A stretch of 33,980 bases of DNA from Bacteroidota bacterium (GTDB taxonomy: Bacteria; Bacteroidota; Bacteroidia; Chitinophagales; Chitinophagaceae). The notes under the pieces are model-generated. The model did not search any database, was not told the origin of the DNA, and saw nothing but the letters and a program-made list of their open reading frames with translations. Numbering within the stretch: the first letter of the stretch is position 1; each line of letters begins with the position of its first letter. The position numbers and the translations under genes were made by a program. Below are positions 25,640 to 33,259 of this stretch, piece by piece. Where the stretch lies: NCBI GenBank assembly GCA_025356235.1, contig JANXUL010000010.1, positions 1 through 33,980 of the forward strand, in the 5' to 3' direction.

Positions 25640-26230
25640 TTAGTGAAGGAATTCTTCAACAGCCGCGATCGCGGTTAGCAGGCGGTCTTCATAATTGCCA
25701 CTGATCTCTACCCAGGGAACCTGCTGATTAATCAACAGGTCTTTGTAAATATGGTACAATTCATTGCGTGGGCCCTCATGGGGGTATTCGCGTAGATCAT
25801 CTTTTACCCAGGGCAGGTCGGTGCCGCAAAGGAGGTATAGATTATATTTTCTTTCTACAATCTGGTCAAGGATAAACTGGTGGCATTTTCCAAACACATA
25901 TTCGCACCAGACTTTCATTACGTACATATCAGTATCTACGAATAAGAAAGGCGAGTGGTGTGTGGCGAGCAGTGAGTGCGGATTAACCCATCTCCGCTCA
26001 TTCACCATCGACCATTGACTATTCACTAATGATGCGTATTCATCTTCCATAGCTAACTGGCCACGTGCAATGGTGAGCAGGTTATTAAAATCGTAGGAAG
26101 TTCCATTTGTAACCAGGTATTCCCTTGCAAATTCCGGGCACCACTGCATTCCATAATGCTGGGCCAGTAACTCGCACAAAGTGCTTTTACCCGTTGATTC
26201 CGGGCCGAGGATAACAATCTTTTGAATCAT
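25640..26230 (-). CDS. NadR-like ATP-binding protein, probable nicotinamide riboside kinase, with an inserted repeat
   Basis: A 196-residue P-loop protein like the kinase domain of NadR (AAA_28 type). Walker A is GPESTGKST (residues 9-17). CPEFAREYL, the FVDTDMYVMKVWCEYVFGK Walker-B region, and DLPWVKDDLREYPHEG fit nicotinamide riboside or related kinases that trap the substrate by phosphorylation. Residues about 69-94 are extra: they read NSQWSMVNERRWVNPHS, then LLATHHSP, and are encoded by an in-frame copy of an intergenic repeat. Without them the protein would be about 170 residues, which fits the family better. The gene lies downstream of pnuC on the same strand, 200 bases away, which supports a role in NAD salvage. 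Start ATG at 26230. Confidence 0.88.
   Translation of the reverse strand: MIQKIVILGPESTGKSTLCELLAQHYGMQWCPEFAREYLVTNGTSYDFNNLLTIARGQLAMEDEYASLVNSQWSMVNERRWVNPHSLLATHHSPFLFVDTDMYVMKVWCEYVFGKCHQFILDQIVERKYNLYLLCGTDLPWVKDDLREYPHEGPRNELYHIYKDLLINQQVPWVEISGNYEDRLLTAIAAVEEFLH
25949..26023. repeat. Palindromic repeat inside the NR-kinase-like coding sequence
   Basis: The plus strand reads GCGAGTGGTGTGTGGCGAGC, then AGTGAGTGCGGATTAACCCA, and the other arm contains CTCATTCACCATCGACCATT, then GACTATTCAC. A GCGGA/TCCGC core (25978-25982 and 25993-25997) closes a 10-base loop. Its length, 75 bases, is a multiple of 3, and it is open in the gene's frame. It has the same sequence style as the intergenic element at 25510-25600. 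Confidence 0.7.
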
Positions 26231-26347
26231 GAATATTGAACAGGAAATTTTGAATGATAAAATTATTTTGTTTATATATTTATTTCTTTAAGTACGATAA
26301 CCCTTACATAATAATGTGCCCGTATAATTAACTACCGCTCTCAACAA

Positions 26348-26429
26348 TCTCTGCTATTCTGCGTTTCTCCGGTGAGAAAAAGAAGTTCACCGCAGATACG
26401 CAGGGGGCACTTAGATTTTCGCAGAGAGG
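26348..26429. repeat. Intergenic inverted repeat of the 'CTCTGCG / GGTGA' type
   Basis: The left arm has CTCTGC then CTGCGTTTCTCCGGTGAG; the right arm has TTCACCGCAGATACGCAG and ends in CGCAGAGAG. The arms pair over about 17 positions with two mismatches plus an outer 6-bp CTCTGC/GCAGAG stem. It occupies the gap between pnuC and the NR-kinase-like gene, so it would form a hairpin inside a shared transcript. Confidence 0.7.
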
Positions 26430-26430
26430 A

Positions 26431-27066
26431 TTAATTACTTCGATATTCACCTGCTTTTTTCCGCCAGGCTATCAACCCCAACACCGCTAATACAAAGAGT
26501 ACCACAAACTGCACACTCGTAAAAACGTATCCCTTGATAAAGTATAACGGAATAGAGGCGAAATTTGTTGCTATCCACCAAACCCAGCTCTCAACTTTTT
26601 TCTTTGCCATCAGCCACATACCGGTATACGCCGTAGCAGAAGCAAATGCATCGGCCCAGGGAATGGCCTCAGGTGCAAACGCTTTTTTTGCCCAGGTAAG
26701 CGCAGTGAATATGACTAAATAAAAAACCAAAAAAAATAATACCTGTTGCCGCCATTCTTTACTATTGCTATAGGTGATATGAAGAATAGCTTCGTGGTTC
26801 TGTTTATCTTTCTTTGCCCAGAGCATCCAGCCATATACGCTCATCACCGTATAATATACATTCACACTTGCTTCACCCAGCAAATTGCCTTTCATACTTA
26901 GGTAGATATAAAAAAGGGTATTGATGAGTCCCACCGGGTACACGAGTATATTTTCTTTGCGACTAAACCATACGCTGCCAATACCCGCAAAAACGGCAAT
27001 AAATTCAATGGCCCCAGTTTGCCGGATGCCGATAATAAATTGGTGAAAGACATCTGTAACACTCAT
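26431..27066 (-). CDS. pnuC: PnuC-type nicotinamide riboside transporter
   Basis: A 211-residue inner-membrane facilitator for nicotinamide riboside. Seven or so hydrophobic segments are visible: an N-terminal TGAIEFIAVFAGIGSVWFSRKENILVYPVGLINTLFYIYL by position, VNVYYTVMSVYGWMLW, and the family-typical VESWVWWIATNFASIPLYFIKG with its tryptophans. The ATG at 27066 (MSVTDVFHQF) is chosen; upstream codons in the same frame overlap the methyltransferase gene. The methyltransferase stop is 28 bases before this start, so it is probably in the same operon. The downstream NR-kinase-like ATPase would phosphorylate the imported substrate. No TPP or NAD+ riboswitch is visible. Confidence 0.93.
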   Translation of the reverse strand: MSVTDVFHQFIIGIRQTGAIEFIAVFAGIGSVWFSRKENILVYPVGLINTLFYIYLSMKGNLLGEASVNVYYTVMSVYGWMLWAKKDKQNHEAILHITYSNSKEWRQQVLFFLVFYLVIFTALTWAKKAFAPEAIPWADAFASATAYTGMWLMAKKKVESWVWWIATNFASIPLYFIKGYVFTSVQFVVLFVLAVLGLIAWRKKAGEYRSN

Positions 27067-27094
27067 AGCTAAATGTAGCAAATACAAAAGATAA

Positions 27095-27832
27095 TTAACG
27101 TCCAATTCGTAGGAAAACCGGAAAAGAGAAAGACATGGTAGCAACATCGCCCCATATTTTTTTTAAATCGATTTCCAGCAGACCGATGGGTGATATTTCA
27201 TTATGTTTACTATAATGTTTTACTGCCGACCAGGTTCCAATGTATCCGACGAGTTGTTCAAAACTCCATTGATAGGTCATTTGAAAAATCGGTACAGTAA
27301 TTTCTTCAAAAGGAAATGGAATGGTTTGATAGGCCTCGTCAATATAATGCCGTTCTGCATCCCAATAAGGACCAATGGTTTTTGTGTAGAAATGATTAAT
27401 GACTTCCTGTAATGGTTTTGCTGTTTGTACAAGACCATAACCCAGTACCGCAAAAATACCACCAAGGCGCAATGTTCTTTTTACTGCTGCATAAAAATCA
27501 TCGAAGCGGAACCAGTGAATAGCCTGCGCCACGGTGATAAGGTCAAACTGGTTATTGATAAAAGAAACAAGCTCTGCAGGCTGAACACTGTATTGAATAT
27601 TTGGTTTTTGAATGGCCGCATCCAATTGTTGTTGACTGATATCGGTTGCAAATACGTTTGTAAAATGATCGGCTAATACACCGGCTACCTGCCCGTTGCC
27701 TGTACCACAATCCCAGGCAGTATTTTTTACCTGCACTAATGAAAAAAGGTAATCAAACAATTCCGGGGGATAGTGAGGACGGAACTGCGCGTATTCTTTT
27801 GAATGATTTGAAAAATTATCTTTCATATTCAT
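27095..27832 (-). CDS. Class I SAM-dependent methyltransferase
   Basis: A 245-residue cytosolic protein with a Rossmann methyltransferase domain. The N-terminal SNHSKEYAQFRPHYPPELFDYL and motif I WDCGTGNGQVA (from about residue 41) are followed by FATDISQQQLDAA (motif II acidic residue), DLITVAQAIHWFRFDDFY and LRLGGIFAVLGYG. The HWF motif and the FRPxYP start resemble the trans-aconitate/ubiquinone-type small-molecule methyltransferases; the substrate is unknown. Its ATG at 27832 overlaps the TAA of the DUF2891 gene by one base (TAATG), so translation is probably coupled. A second ATG at 27826 is possible. Confidence 0.9.
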   Translation of the reverse strand: MNMKDNFSNHSKEYAQFRPHYPPELFDYLFSLVQVKNTAWDCGTGNGQVAGVLADHFTNVFATDISQQQLDAAIQKPNIQYSVQPAELVSFINNQFDLITVAQAIHWFRFDDFYAAVKRTLRLGGIFAVLGYGLVQTAKPLQEVINHFYTKTIGPYWDAERHYIDEAYQTIPFPFEEITVPIFQMTYQWSFEQLVGYIGTWSAVKHYSKHNEISPIGLLEIDLKKIWGDVATMSFSFPVFLRIGR

Positions 27833-28932
27833 TATTCAATAATCGCATATACTGCAAAGCTTGCCAGCCAGTGCTCACCGCCATAACTGCCACTGGCAAC
27901 ATTGGGCAAGCTGGCATTCAAATGCTTTATGGCCGATCTAAGTAAAAGTTGTTTTCTTCTATCTGTTGCAGGCAACAGTTTGGCAATCCCTTTCATGCAC
28001 CAACTCCTGCTAAAGCAAAGGCCGTCCAGGTGCACGATCTGTAAATCAGTTCTGTCAGAAACTACCGGTAACTGTGTAAGGTGCTGCAGTGAAGCTGGTG
28101 TGATCCAGTTATTGAACCAGCTGATAAATTGCGCCTTAGTCAATACATTTCTCATAAGATCGGCTTCTTCCAATGAAGGCGATAAGAAATCGGTGCCATC
28201 CGGTTCCCAAACACTTGGCGCGTTTTTATCTTTCAGGTATAATTGTTTTGCTGATTTGATGATGGCAGTTTCAAAAACCGTATTGGCTGCAGTTCGAGCA
28301 TAATCCAGGGCGAACACCAAACCAAATGCAGTATTCGGATGAACCCCTGTTCTGTTTGGATAGGTTTGTTTAGGTAAATAATTCATCCATATCTTAACAA
28401 TGGTATCGCAGAAAGGCTGTAAGGTGGTTCGCCATTTTTTCGCATCCGGATCATTCCAGGTAAGCAGCTCCTGCTGCAGTTTTAATAGCCATGCCCAGCC
28501 GTAGGTCCTTTCATAACTTTTGGAAAGCTTGCCGTCAAAATATTTTATCTCCTGGGCAATATTTTCCGGGGTAATATTCTTGGAGATGGCATCCCTGACC
28601 TGCTGAGCTTCGGGTAAACCGGTAAATTGTTTTAGTAAACGTACCAACATCCAATGTCCATGAACACTGCTGTGCCAATCGAAACAACCATAAAAAGCAG
28701 GATGCTGCTGTAAGGGTGTCATTAACTGGTCGCTGTCACCAACAGCAGTATGATTGGTTTTATTAGGATACTGCTGCTGTAAACATTTTAACGGTAGAGA
28801 AGCCAGGTGTGAAGCTCCTTCTGTTGTTAAAGAAAAATGGGTACTGTCTTTGTTAACAGTAAAAAGCTGTTTGGGTTGTGCAAAAACTCCAACGCTGGCA
28901 AAACAAAGTAACAACCATACTAATTTCTGCAT
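27832..28932 (-). CDS. DUF2891 family exported protein
   Basis: A 366-residue protein with a signal peptide (MQKLVWLLLCFASVGVFAQ). The mature part has the conserved His/Trp features of DUF2891: HPAFYGCFDWHSSVHGHWMLVRLL, ERTYGWAWLLKL, RTGVHPNTAFGLVFALDYAR, WEPDGTDFLSPSLEEADLM, HLDGLCFSRSWCM, and GSYGGEHWLASFAVYA. The pattern of W, H, D and E suggests an alpha-barrel glycosidase-like fold, but no activity is established that I know of. The ATG at 28932 is chosen because it puts the signal peptide at the start; the ATG at 28965 adds 11 residues. It lies between the GT-C membrane protein gene (gap 54 bases) and the methyltransferase. Confidence 0.85.
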   Translation of the reverse strand: MQKLVWLLLCFASVGVFAQPKQLFTVNKDSTHFSLTTEGASHLASLPLKCLQQQYPNKTNHTAVGDSDQLMTPLQQHPAFYGCFDWHSSVHGHWMLVRLLKQFTGLPEAQQVRDAISKNITPENIAQEIKYFDGKLSKSYERTYGWAWLLKLQQELLTWNDPDAKKWRTTLQPFCDTIVKIWMNYLPKQTYPNRTGVHPNTAFGLVFALDYARTAANTVFETAIIKSAKQLYLKDKNAPSVWEPDGTDFLSPSLEEADLMRNVLTKAQFISWFNNWITPASLQHLTQLPVVSDRTDLQIVHLDGLCFSRSWCMKGIAKLLPATDRRKQLLLRSAIKHLNASLPNVASGSYGGEHWLASFAVYAIIE

Positions 28933-28986
28933 GTAGTAAAATTTAAGGTAAGGTACAAAATTCATGGAAGGGTAATGATGCAGCCC

Positions 28987-30507
28987 TTACTTGTGTGAAG
29001 CACTGTCAGAAAAATAATAAATCCTGCCACCATCCAGTTGTTGTACGGAAACCTGTTTTTTATATTGTTTTATAAAATCCAACCCTACCAGGTCTGCATT
29101 TTCACCATCAGTAAGCCAGATCAGGTGAAAAGCAGGTTGTTGAAAAAAAACAGAAATTTCTTTCGGTATTTCTTTATGTGGCAGCGGTAAAGCATGTACA
29201 CCCGTTAAAAAATAAACCGCATCATTGGCATCAGCATATACCGGCTGTACAAAATGACTTTTATTTTTTTTGATGAAATCAATTGCGGGAGATTGGGTCC
29301 AGGAATCTTCTGCATAGCCGGGGATTCCAGCATCTTTAATACCTTCCCAGGCTTCGGCATTTAATTGGTACTGGTTATAATGAAAACCCGCATAAAAAAG
29401 TATAAGGGCAATCAATAATATATTTCTTTTGTAGCGTATCGACTGTTGCAAAACCGGAACAATCCAGCTGCTGCCAACCAATAGAAGAGGAATATATATA
29501 GGCGATAAAAGCCGGCTGCTCAAATCTTCAAAACGGGAAATACTAGCGATAGTAATGATAAATAATGCATACATCACAAAAAAGCAGGTAGTGATGGTTT
29601 CATAAGAATAAAAATATTGCTGTTGCAATATCCGGTAACATAATTTACCGATAGCTAATAATAGAATAATTACAAACAGAACCGTTGCGATTGTTTCATG
29701 ACTTTTCATAAAAGGAAGCCAATCTGATAGAACGGTGCCGATCTGATGCAGGTTTTCGCGAACTGAGTGAATGGCTTTCTCTCTCACCCCCGTCATGTTG
29801 CCCGATACCAAAAGGTTACGGACGAGATTAATGACCGCAAACGAACTGCCCACACAACCAAATAACAACAGGTGGTTTATTTTTTTTCTGATTGACAGAT
29901 CTCCGTCAAAAAATAAAAGAGTGCACCCTGTAAAGAACAAACCAATACCTGCATAGCGGGTAACAAATGCAAGGGCCGCTATCAACGCCGCTAACAGTAA
30001 GCGGGGAGAGGAATGGGATACCTGGTAATTACGAAAGGCAACAATGAAAAGAAGGATTAAAAAAATAAACAAAGTTTCAGACCATAACATGGAATATACT
30101 TCCAGCAGGGAGGGACTGCAGGCCAATGCGGCAAGCACACACATTTTGTATAGGGAAGATTTTTTTTGATGACCAATGATAATAACACTGGTTAACAGGA
30201 TGGACCCACTAAATAGGAGGTAATTGATAAAAGGAGCAATAAACAAAACAGGTAACCCGGTGAGAAGCATTGTGAATGCCAGAAAAGACGGGTATCCCAG
30301 CGGAAAATCTACAAGGGGCAGGCTATTAAAATCTGTAAAAGAAAAATGATGGCGGATATTGGTTGCAGTGCTTTCATACACCACAGAATCCGGTGAAATG
30401 CCAATACCGCTGTGCCGGGTAAAAAAATAAAGAAAAACAACTGCCGTAACAGACGCTAACAGTGCATCCCAGTGTTTACTGATGAATATGATGAAAGCGG
30501 ACTTCAT
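28987..30507 (-). CDS. GT-C fold membrane glycosyltransferase (GT39/ArnT-like)
   Basis: A 506-residue polytopic inner-membrane protein with roughly 10-12 hydrophobic segments and a soluble C-terminal part. The first loop contains GIGISPDSVVYES, where the acidic residue is at the position of the GT-C catalytic Asp, followed by FPLGYPSFLAFTMLL. LVTRYAG-like (AFVTRYAGIGLFF) and SRLLSPIYIPLLLV segments are typical of PMT/ArnT-like proteins using a lipid-linked sugar donor. Acceptor and donor are unknown. The ATG at 30507 is chosen; the frame also has a TTG four codons upstream. It appears to be the first gene of the run ending at the NR-kinase-like gene. Confidence 0.8.
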   Translation of the reverse strand: MKSAFIIFISKHWDALLASVTAVVFLYFFTRHSGIGISPDSVVYESTATNIRHHFSFTDFNSLPLVDFPLGYPSFLAFTMLLTGLPVLFIAPFINYLLFSGSILLTSVIIIGHQKKSSLYKMCVLAALACSPSLLEVYSMLWSETLFIFLILLFIVAFRNYQVSHSSPRLLLAALIAALAFVTRYAGIGLFFTGCTLLFFDGDLSIRKKINHLLLFGCVGSSFAVINLVRNLLVSGNMTGVREKAIHSVRENLHQIGTVLSDWLPFMKSHETIATVLFVIILLLAIGKLCYRILQQQYFYSYETITTCFFVMYALFIITIASISRFEDLSSRLLSPIYIPLLLVGSSWIVPVLQQSIRYKRNILLIALILFYAGFHYNQYQLNAEAWEGIKDAGIPGYAEDSWTQSPAIDFIKKNKSHFVQPVYADANDAVYFLTGVHALPLPHKEIPKEISVFFQQPAFHLIWLTDGENADLVGLDFIKQYKKQVSVQQLDGGRIYYFSDSASHK

Positions 30508-30559
30508 TAAGATCTGCAAAATATCGAATGTGTAATAAGGAACGATGAATTTTTTTTCT

Positions 30560-30599
30560 TCGATACTTCAACATTCAGTATTCTATGTTCACTATTCTA
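30560..30599. repeat. Intergenic repeat, 'ATCGAAT' family, copy 3 (diverged)
   Basis: The minus strand reads TAGAATAGTGAACATAGAAT, then ACTGAATGTTGAAGTATCGA. The second half matches copy 2 closely (TTGAATGTTGATGTA there). The TAG at 30599-30597 is the stop codon of the DinB-like gene, the same arrangement as for the receiver gene at copy 2. Confidence 0.5.
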
Positions 30600-31130
30600 A
30601 ACTCTTCTGCTTTCCAGTCCTTTTGTAACCAAATGCCTGTGATGCTCCACATGATATCCGGTAAAGTATAACATTTCGCGAAGGGTTAATTTTCCCAGTA
30701 AAGGATGGGGTAAAATATATTTATCCAAAGCCTCTTCACTATGTACGAGTGTTATATGGCAAAGTTTTGTAACCAGGCCTGTTAGCTGTATCAGAAGTTT
30801 TTGTTTTTGGGCTGATTCAACGGGTGCAGGTATGAAACGACCGGAAGCTTTACCGCCTTCCTGCAATTTCACATGGTACTTCTCTACCAATTCCTTATAA
30901 GACCTGGAAGAGCGGTTGGCAATGCCGAATTTCCATTTTATAATAAATTTTGGGAGGCCCATAGCCATGTTCACGGGGGTTACACTTTTTGCAATATGGC
31001 TTAATTGCTGGGCTGCAGTCCATTTACCATCGGAGGCATAACAAAAATCGGTATCAGGTAATTGTTGTAATTGTTGAATGAACTGTGTATGGTTGTTTTG
31101 CAACAGCTCAGCAATCTGTTCCTTATTCAT
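30597..31130 (-). CDS. DinB-like superfamily protein
   Basis: A 177-residue four-helix-bundle protein of the DinB/YfiT-type superfamily, whose members are metal-binding and often thiol-dependent transferases of unknown substrate. The signature His residues are present: H45 in WTAAQQLSHIAK, and the C-terminal cluster in FTGYHVEHHRHLV, which together would bind a metal ion. The middle part SYKELVEKYHVKL and LTLREMLYFTGYH are typical. The start is the ATG at 31130. The TAG stop lies on the border of an intergenic repeat. It is transcribed in the same direction as NifU, but the NifU terminator lies between them, so it is probably expressed independently. Confidence 0.88.
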   Translation of the reverse strand: MNKEQIAELLQNNHTQFIQQLQQLPDTDFCYASDGKWTAAQQLSHIAKSVTPVNMAMGLPKFIIKWKFGIANRSSRSYKELVEKYHVKLQEGGKASGRFIPAPVESAQKQKLLIQLTGLVTKLCHITLVHSEEALDKYILPHPLLGKLTLREMLYFTGYHVEHHRHLVTKGLESRRV

Positions 31131-31216
31131 AAAAGATAACGGATAGTGTAACTTAAAGTTAACATAATAATCGGGTTAACAGGGGTATATATACTGGAAA
31201 GCAATGAAGGGACCAC

Positions 31217-31258
31217 GAACAAAAATGCCCCATCCGCAAATATGCGAAACAGGGCATT
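31217..31258 (-). terminator. Rho-independent terminator of the NifU-like gene
   Basis: Outer stem AATGCCC (31224-31230) / GGGCATT (31252-31258), with an inner CGCA-AATA-TGCG stem. On the minus strand the hairpin is followed directly by TTTTTGTT. It lies 24 bases beyond the NifU-like stop. Confidence 0.8.
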
Positions 31259-31281
31259 CCTTAAAACGCAACTCAAAAAAA

Positions 31282-31881
31282 TTATTCAGCTTCAGCAACA
31301 ACTTCTTTCACTTCCGGTATCATGCGCTTCATCATCCCTTCAATACCCGCTTTCAGGGTAATCATAGAGGAGGGGCAGCCACTGCAGCTTCCCTGCAACA
31401 TCAGGTTTACAATACCGTCGTTATAACTTTTGAACTGTATGGCACCACCATCCATTTCAACGGCAGGCTTTACATAATTTTCTAATAACTCTTTTACCCT
31501 TTTTACAATATCATCATCATCTGCACTTACCGTATTGCTGGCTTCCTGTTTTACTTTGGCTACTTCTTCCTCATTCACTACAACGCCACCATTTTCGAGA
31601 TAATCTTTCAAAAATTCTTTAACAGCGGGTATTACATCCTGCCAGTCCGCAGTATCGGCTGTTTTGGTAAGTGTAACAAAATTACTGGCGATAAAAACGC
31701 TCTTAATAAAAGGAAAACTAAACAACTCTTTTGCCAAAGGGGAAGGTGTTGCCAGGGTTTCATCTGCAAAATCAATGCTCTTGCCGGGGTATAATAATTT
31801 ATTAGCCACAAACTTCATGGTTTCCGGGTTGGGCGTCATTTCGGTATAAATACTGATAACCGGGTTTCCTGTTTTAATCAT
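31282..31881 (-). CDS. NifU/Nfu-type Fe-S scaffold protein
   Basis: A 199-residue cytosolic protein for Fe-S cluster assembly and transfer. The N-terminal Nfu domain has YTEMTPNPETMKFVANK and FPFIKSVFIASNFVTLTK by position. The C-terminal NifU domain has KRVKELLENYVKPAVEMDGG and the cluster-binding C166-S-G-C169 in GSCSGCPSSM. The two-domain layout matches eukaryotic and bacterial NFU1-like proteins. The ATG at 31881 is chosen; the frame extends upstream to a TTG at 31923, but that would add 14 residues the family lacks. A strong terminator follows. No suf or isc genes are in the window. Confidence 0.95.
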   Translation of the reverse strand: MIKTGNPVISIYTEMTPNPETMKFVANKLLYPGKSIDFADETLATPSPLAKELFSFPFIKSVFIASNFVTLTKTADTADWQDVIPAVKEFLKDYLENGGVVVNEEEVAKVKQEASNTVSADDDDIVKRVKELLENYVKPAVEMDGGAIQFKSYNDGIVNLMLQGSCSGCPSSMITLKAGIEGMMKRMIPEVKEVVAEAE

Positions 31882-31923
31882 AATACTGCGTTTAAGCTTG
31901 CAGAAATAATAGCTGCTATACAA

Positions 31924-32334
31924 AAATAAACAAAAGGTGCTCAGGGTTTGTTCATTTGCGCAGTTCGCCTTGTTACAGGAGCTGATATTTTCGTATATCG
32001 AAAACTAAAACCCACTTTGCCAGTAAATAAAGGTGATAGATCCATGTTCCATGCAGATTTCAGGCTCTTTTCCGGTTTTTGCGGGGATTAATAGCTTTTG
32101 TATCAAAACAGGCCTTTTTACCATGTTTATTGTGGAAAGGGCTGAATATACGGCACGGATTGGATGGGAATAACCCAATAGCCTACAAAAAGATCGAAAA
32201 CGTAGCCTTCATATCTCCCCGGATAACTAGCTAAAATTAGATGGGCAAAAAAAATATTTGTGTATTTGGGCTTATTAAAACAAACAGTGCCAGGTAATAA
32301 TTCAAACCATAAAGTGGTAACCGAATAGGTTGAA
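31924..32334. other. Intergenic stretch with no gene seen
   Basis: About 410 bases between two minus-strand genes. I found no reading frame of useful length, no tRNA-like fold and no clear TAnnTTTG element near the NifU-like start. It is AT-rich with no strong dyad. It could hold a small RNA or a decayed gene, but nothing in it supports either. Confidence 0.5.
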
Positions 32335-33177
32335 TTATAATTTTAGGCCTACACTGAGTGTCACATAAAACATTTCTTTACCCCGTTCCGATAAATCGGG
32401 CCTGCCTGCAACCGTAACGAGGTTTTGTGGAATTACATAAGCGGGTGTTACAGACGCATTGAATTTCCCCACTACAAAAACAACAGGCATAGATACCTCA
32501 TAAGAGAGTACATTAAACTGGGTTACTTGTTCTGTCGTTTGCTGTGTTACGGGAATACCTAACAAATTCTTTTTTTCAAGATAGGTATTGGAAAATTTTT
32601 GTGTGCCGGCATACACATATACAGATGGATCAAAAGCAAAAGCAGAATGCGCTTCCGGGTTTGCAAATAGAAATAAATGATCCAGCCCAAGAGTTGCCCC
32701 CGCATCTGTCTGGTTACTAAATTTCAGATCCACGCCACCATTAATGTTTACAATCTTATTAAGGTAACTTAAATTAATACCCGTTTGAGATTTTAATGCA
32801 GACTGAACGAGGGTGCTTTTATCCTTATATAAAAACTGCGAATAAAAAAGGTTGCCCGAAAAATGGGTAGATTGGGGAAAACGATATCCCGCTTCAATAG
32901 TAGTACCGGTATAGGTATTGGCCTGACTTGCATTTTGCACAAAAATAAAATTACCCTGTGCATACAATCCTGTTTTTGATTGAAAGCCAACCGAAGGAAA
33001 TAAACCACTGCTTTTCAGGCTGTCTGTTCTGCCAAAATAATGCAGGGCAGATTGATAATTTACAGATGCGCTAAACTCATCCTTCTGTGACGGCTTTGTA
33101 TTACTTTCCTGCGAAAAAGAAAGGATTGGTAAAATCATCCATGCGAAAAGTAAATACCTGCAGTTGTTTGTTTTCAT
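32335..33177 (-). CDS. Exported protein, probable outer-membrane beta barrel, function unknown
   Basis: A 280-residue protein with a signal peptide (MKTNNCRYLLFAWMILPILS, cleaved near SFSQ). The rest is a regular series of short amphipathic strands separated by Gly, Asn and Asp turns: FSASVNYQSALHYFGR, LFPSVGFQSKTGLYAQGNFIF, TGTTIEAGYRF, FSGNLFYSQFLY, LDHLFLF, PSVYVYAGTQKF, and a final FYVTLSVGLKL with the alternating pattern of a closing strand. This fits an outer-membrane barrel of about 10-12 strands. No named family is recognised. It follows the Ala/Lys-rich gene by 82 bases on the same strand. Confidence 0.78.
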   Translation of the reverse strand: MKTNNCRYLLFAWMILPILSFSQESNTKPSQKDEFSASVNYQSALHYFGRTDSLKSSGLFPSVGFQSKTGLYAQGNFIFVQNASQANTYTGTTIEAGYRFPQSTHFSGNLFYSQFLYKDKSTLVQSALKSQTGINLSYLNKIVNINGGVDLKFSNQTDAGATLGLDHLFLFANPEAHSAFAFDPSVYVYAGTQKFSNTYLEKKNLLGIPVTQQTTEQVTQFNVLSYEVSMPVVFVVGKFNASVTPAYVIPQNLVTVAGRPDLSERGKEMFYVTLSVGLKL

Positions 33178-33259
33178 AACCGGTAGTTTTTTATAAATAC
33201 TGATTAACGATACTATGGAAGCGGGATATATCTATTGGATAGTAAAACGGAGTTATTAC

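Noticed and set aside
26967-27094. Riboswitch (TPP or NAD+ type) before pnuC
   Set aside because: No CTGAGA-type or other recognisable aptamer core was seen, and only 28 bases separate pnuC from the gene upstream.
26431-27147. Longer PnuC reading frame starting at 27147
   Set aside because: It would overlap the methyltransferase gene by about 50 bases, and the extra 27 residues are not part of PnuC proteins.
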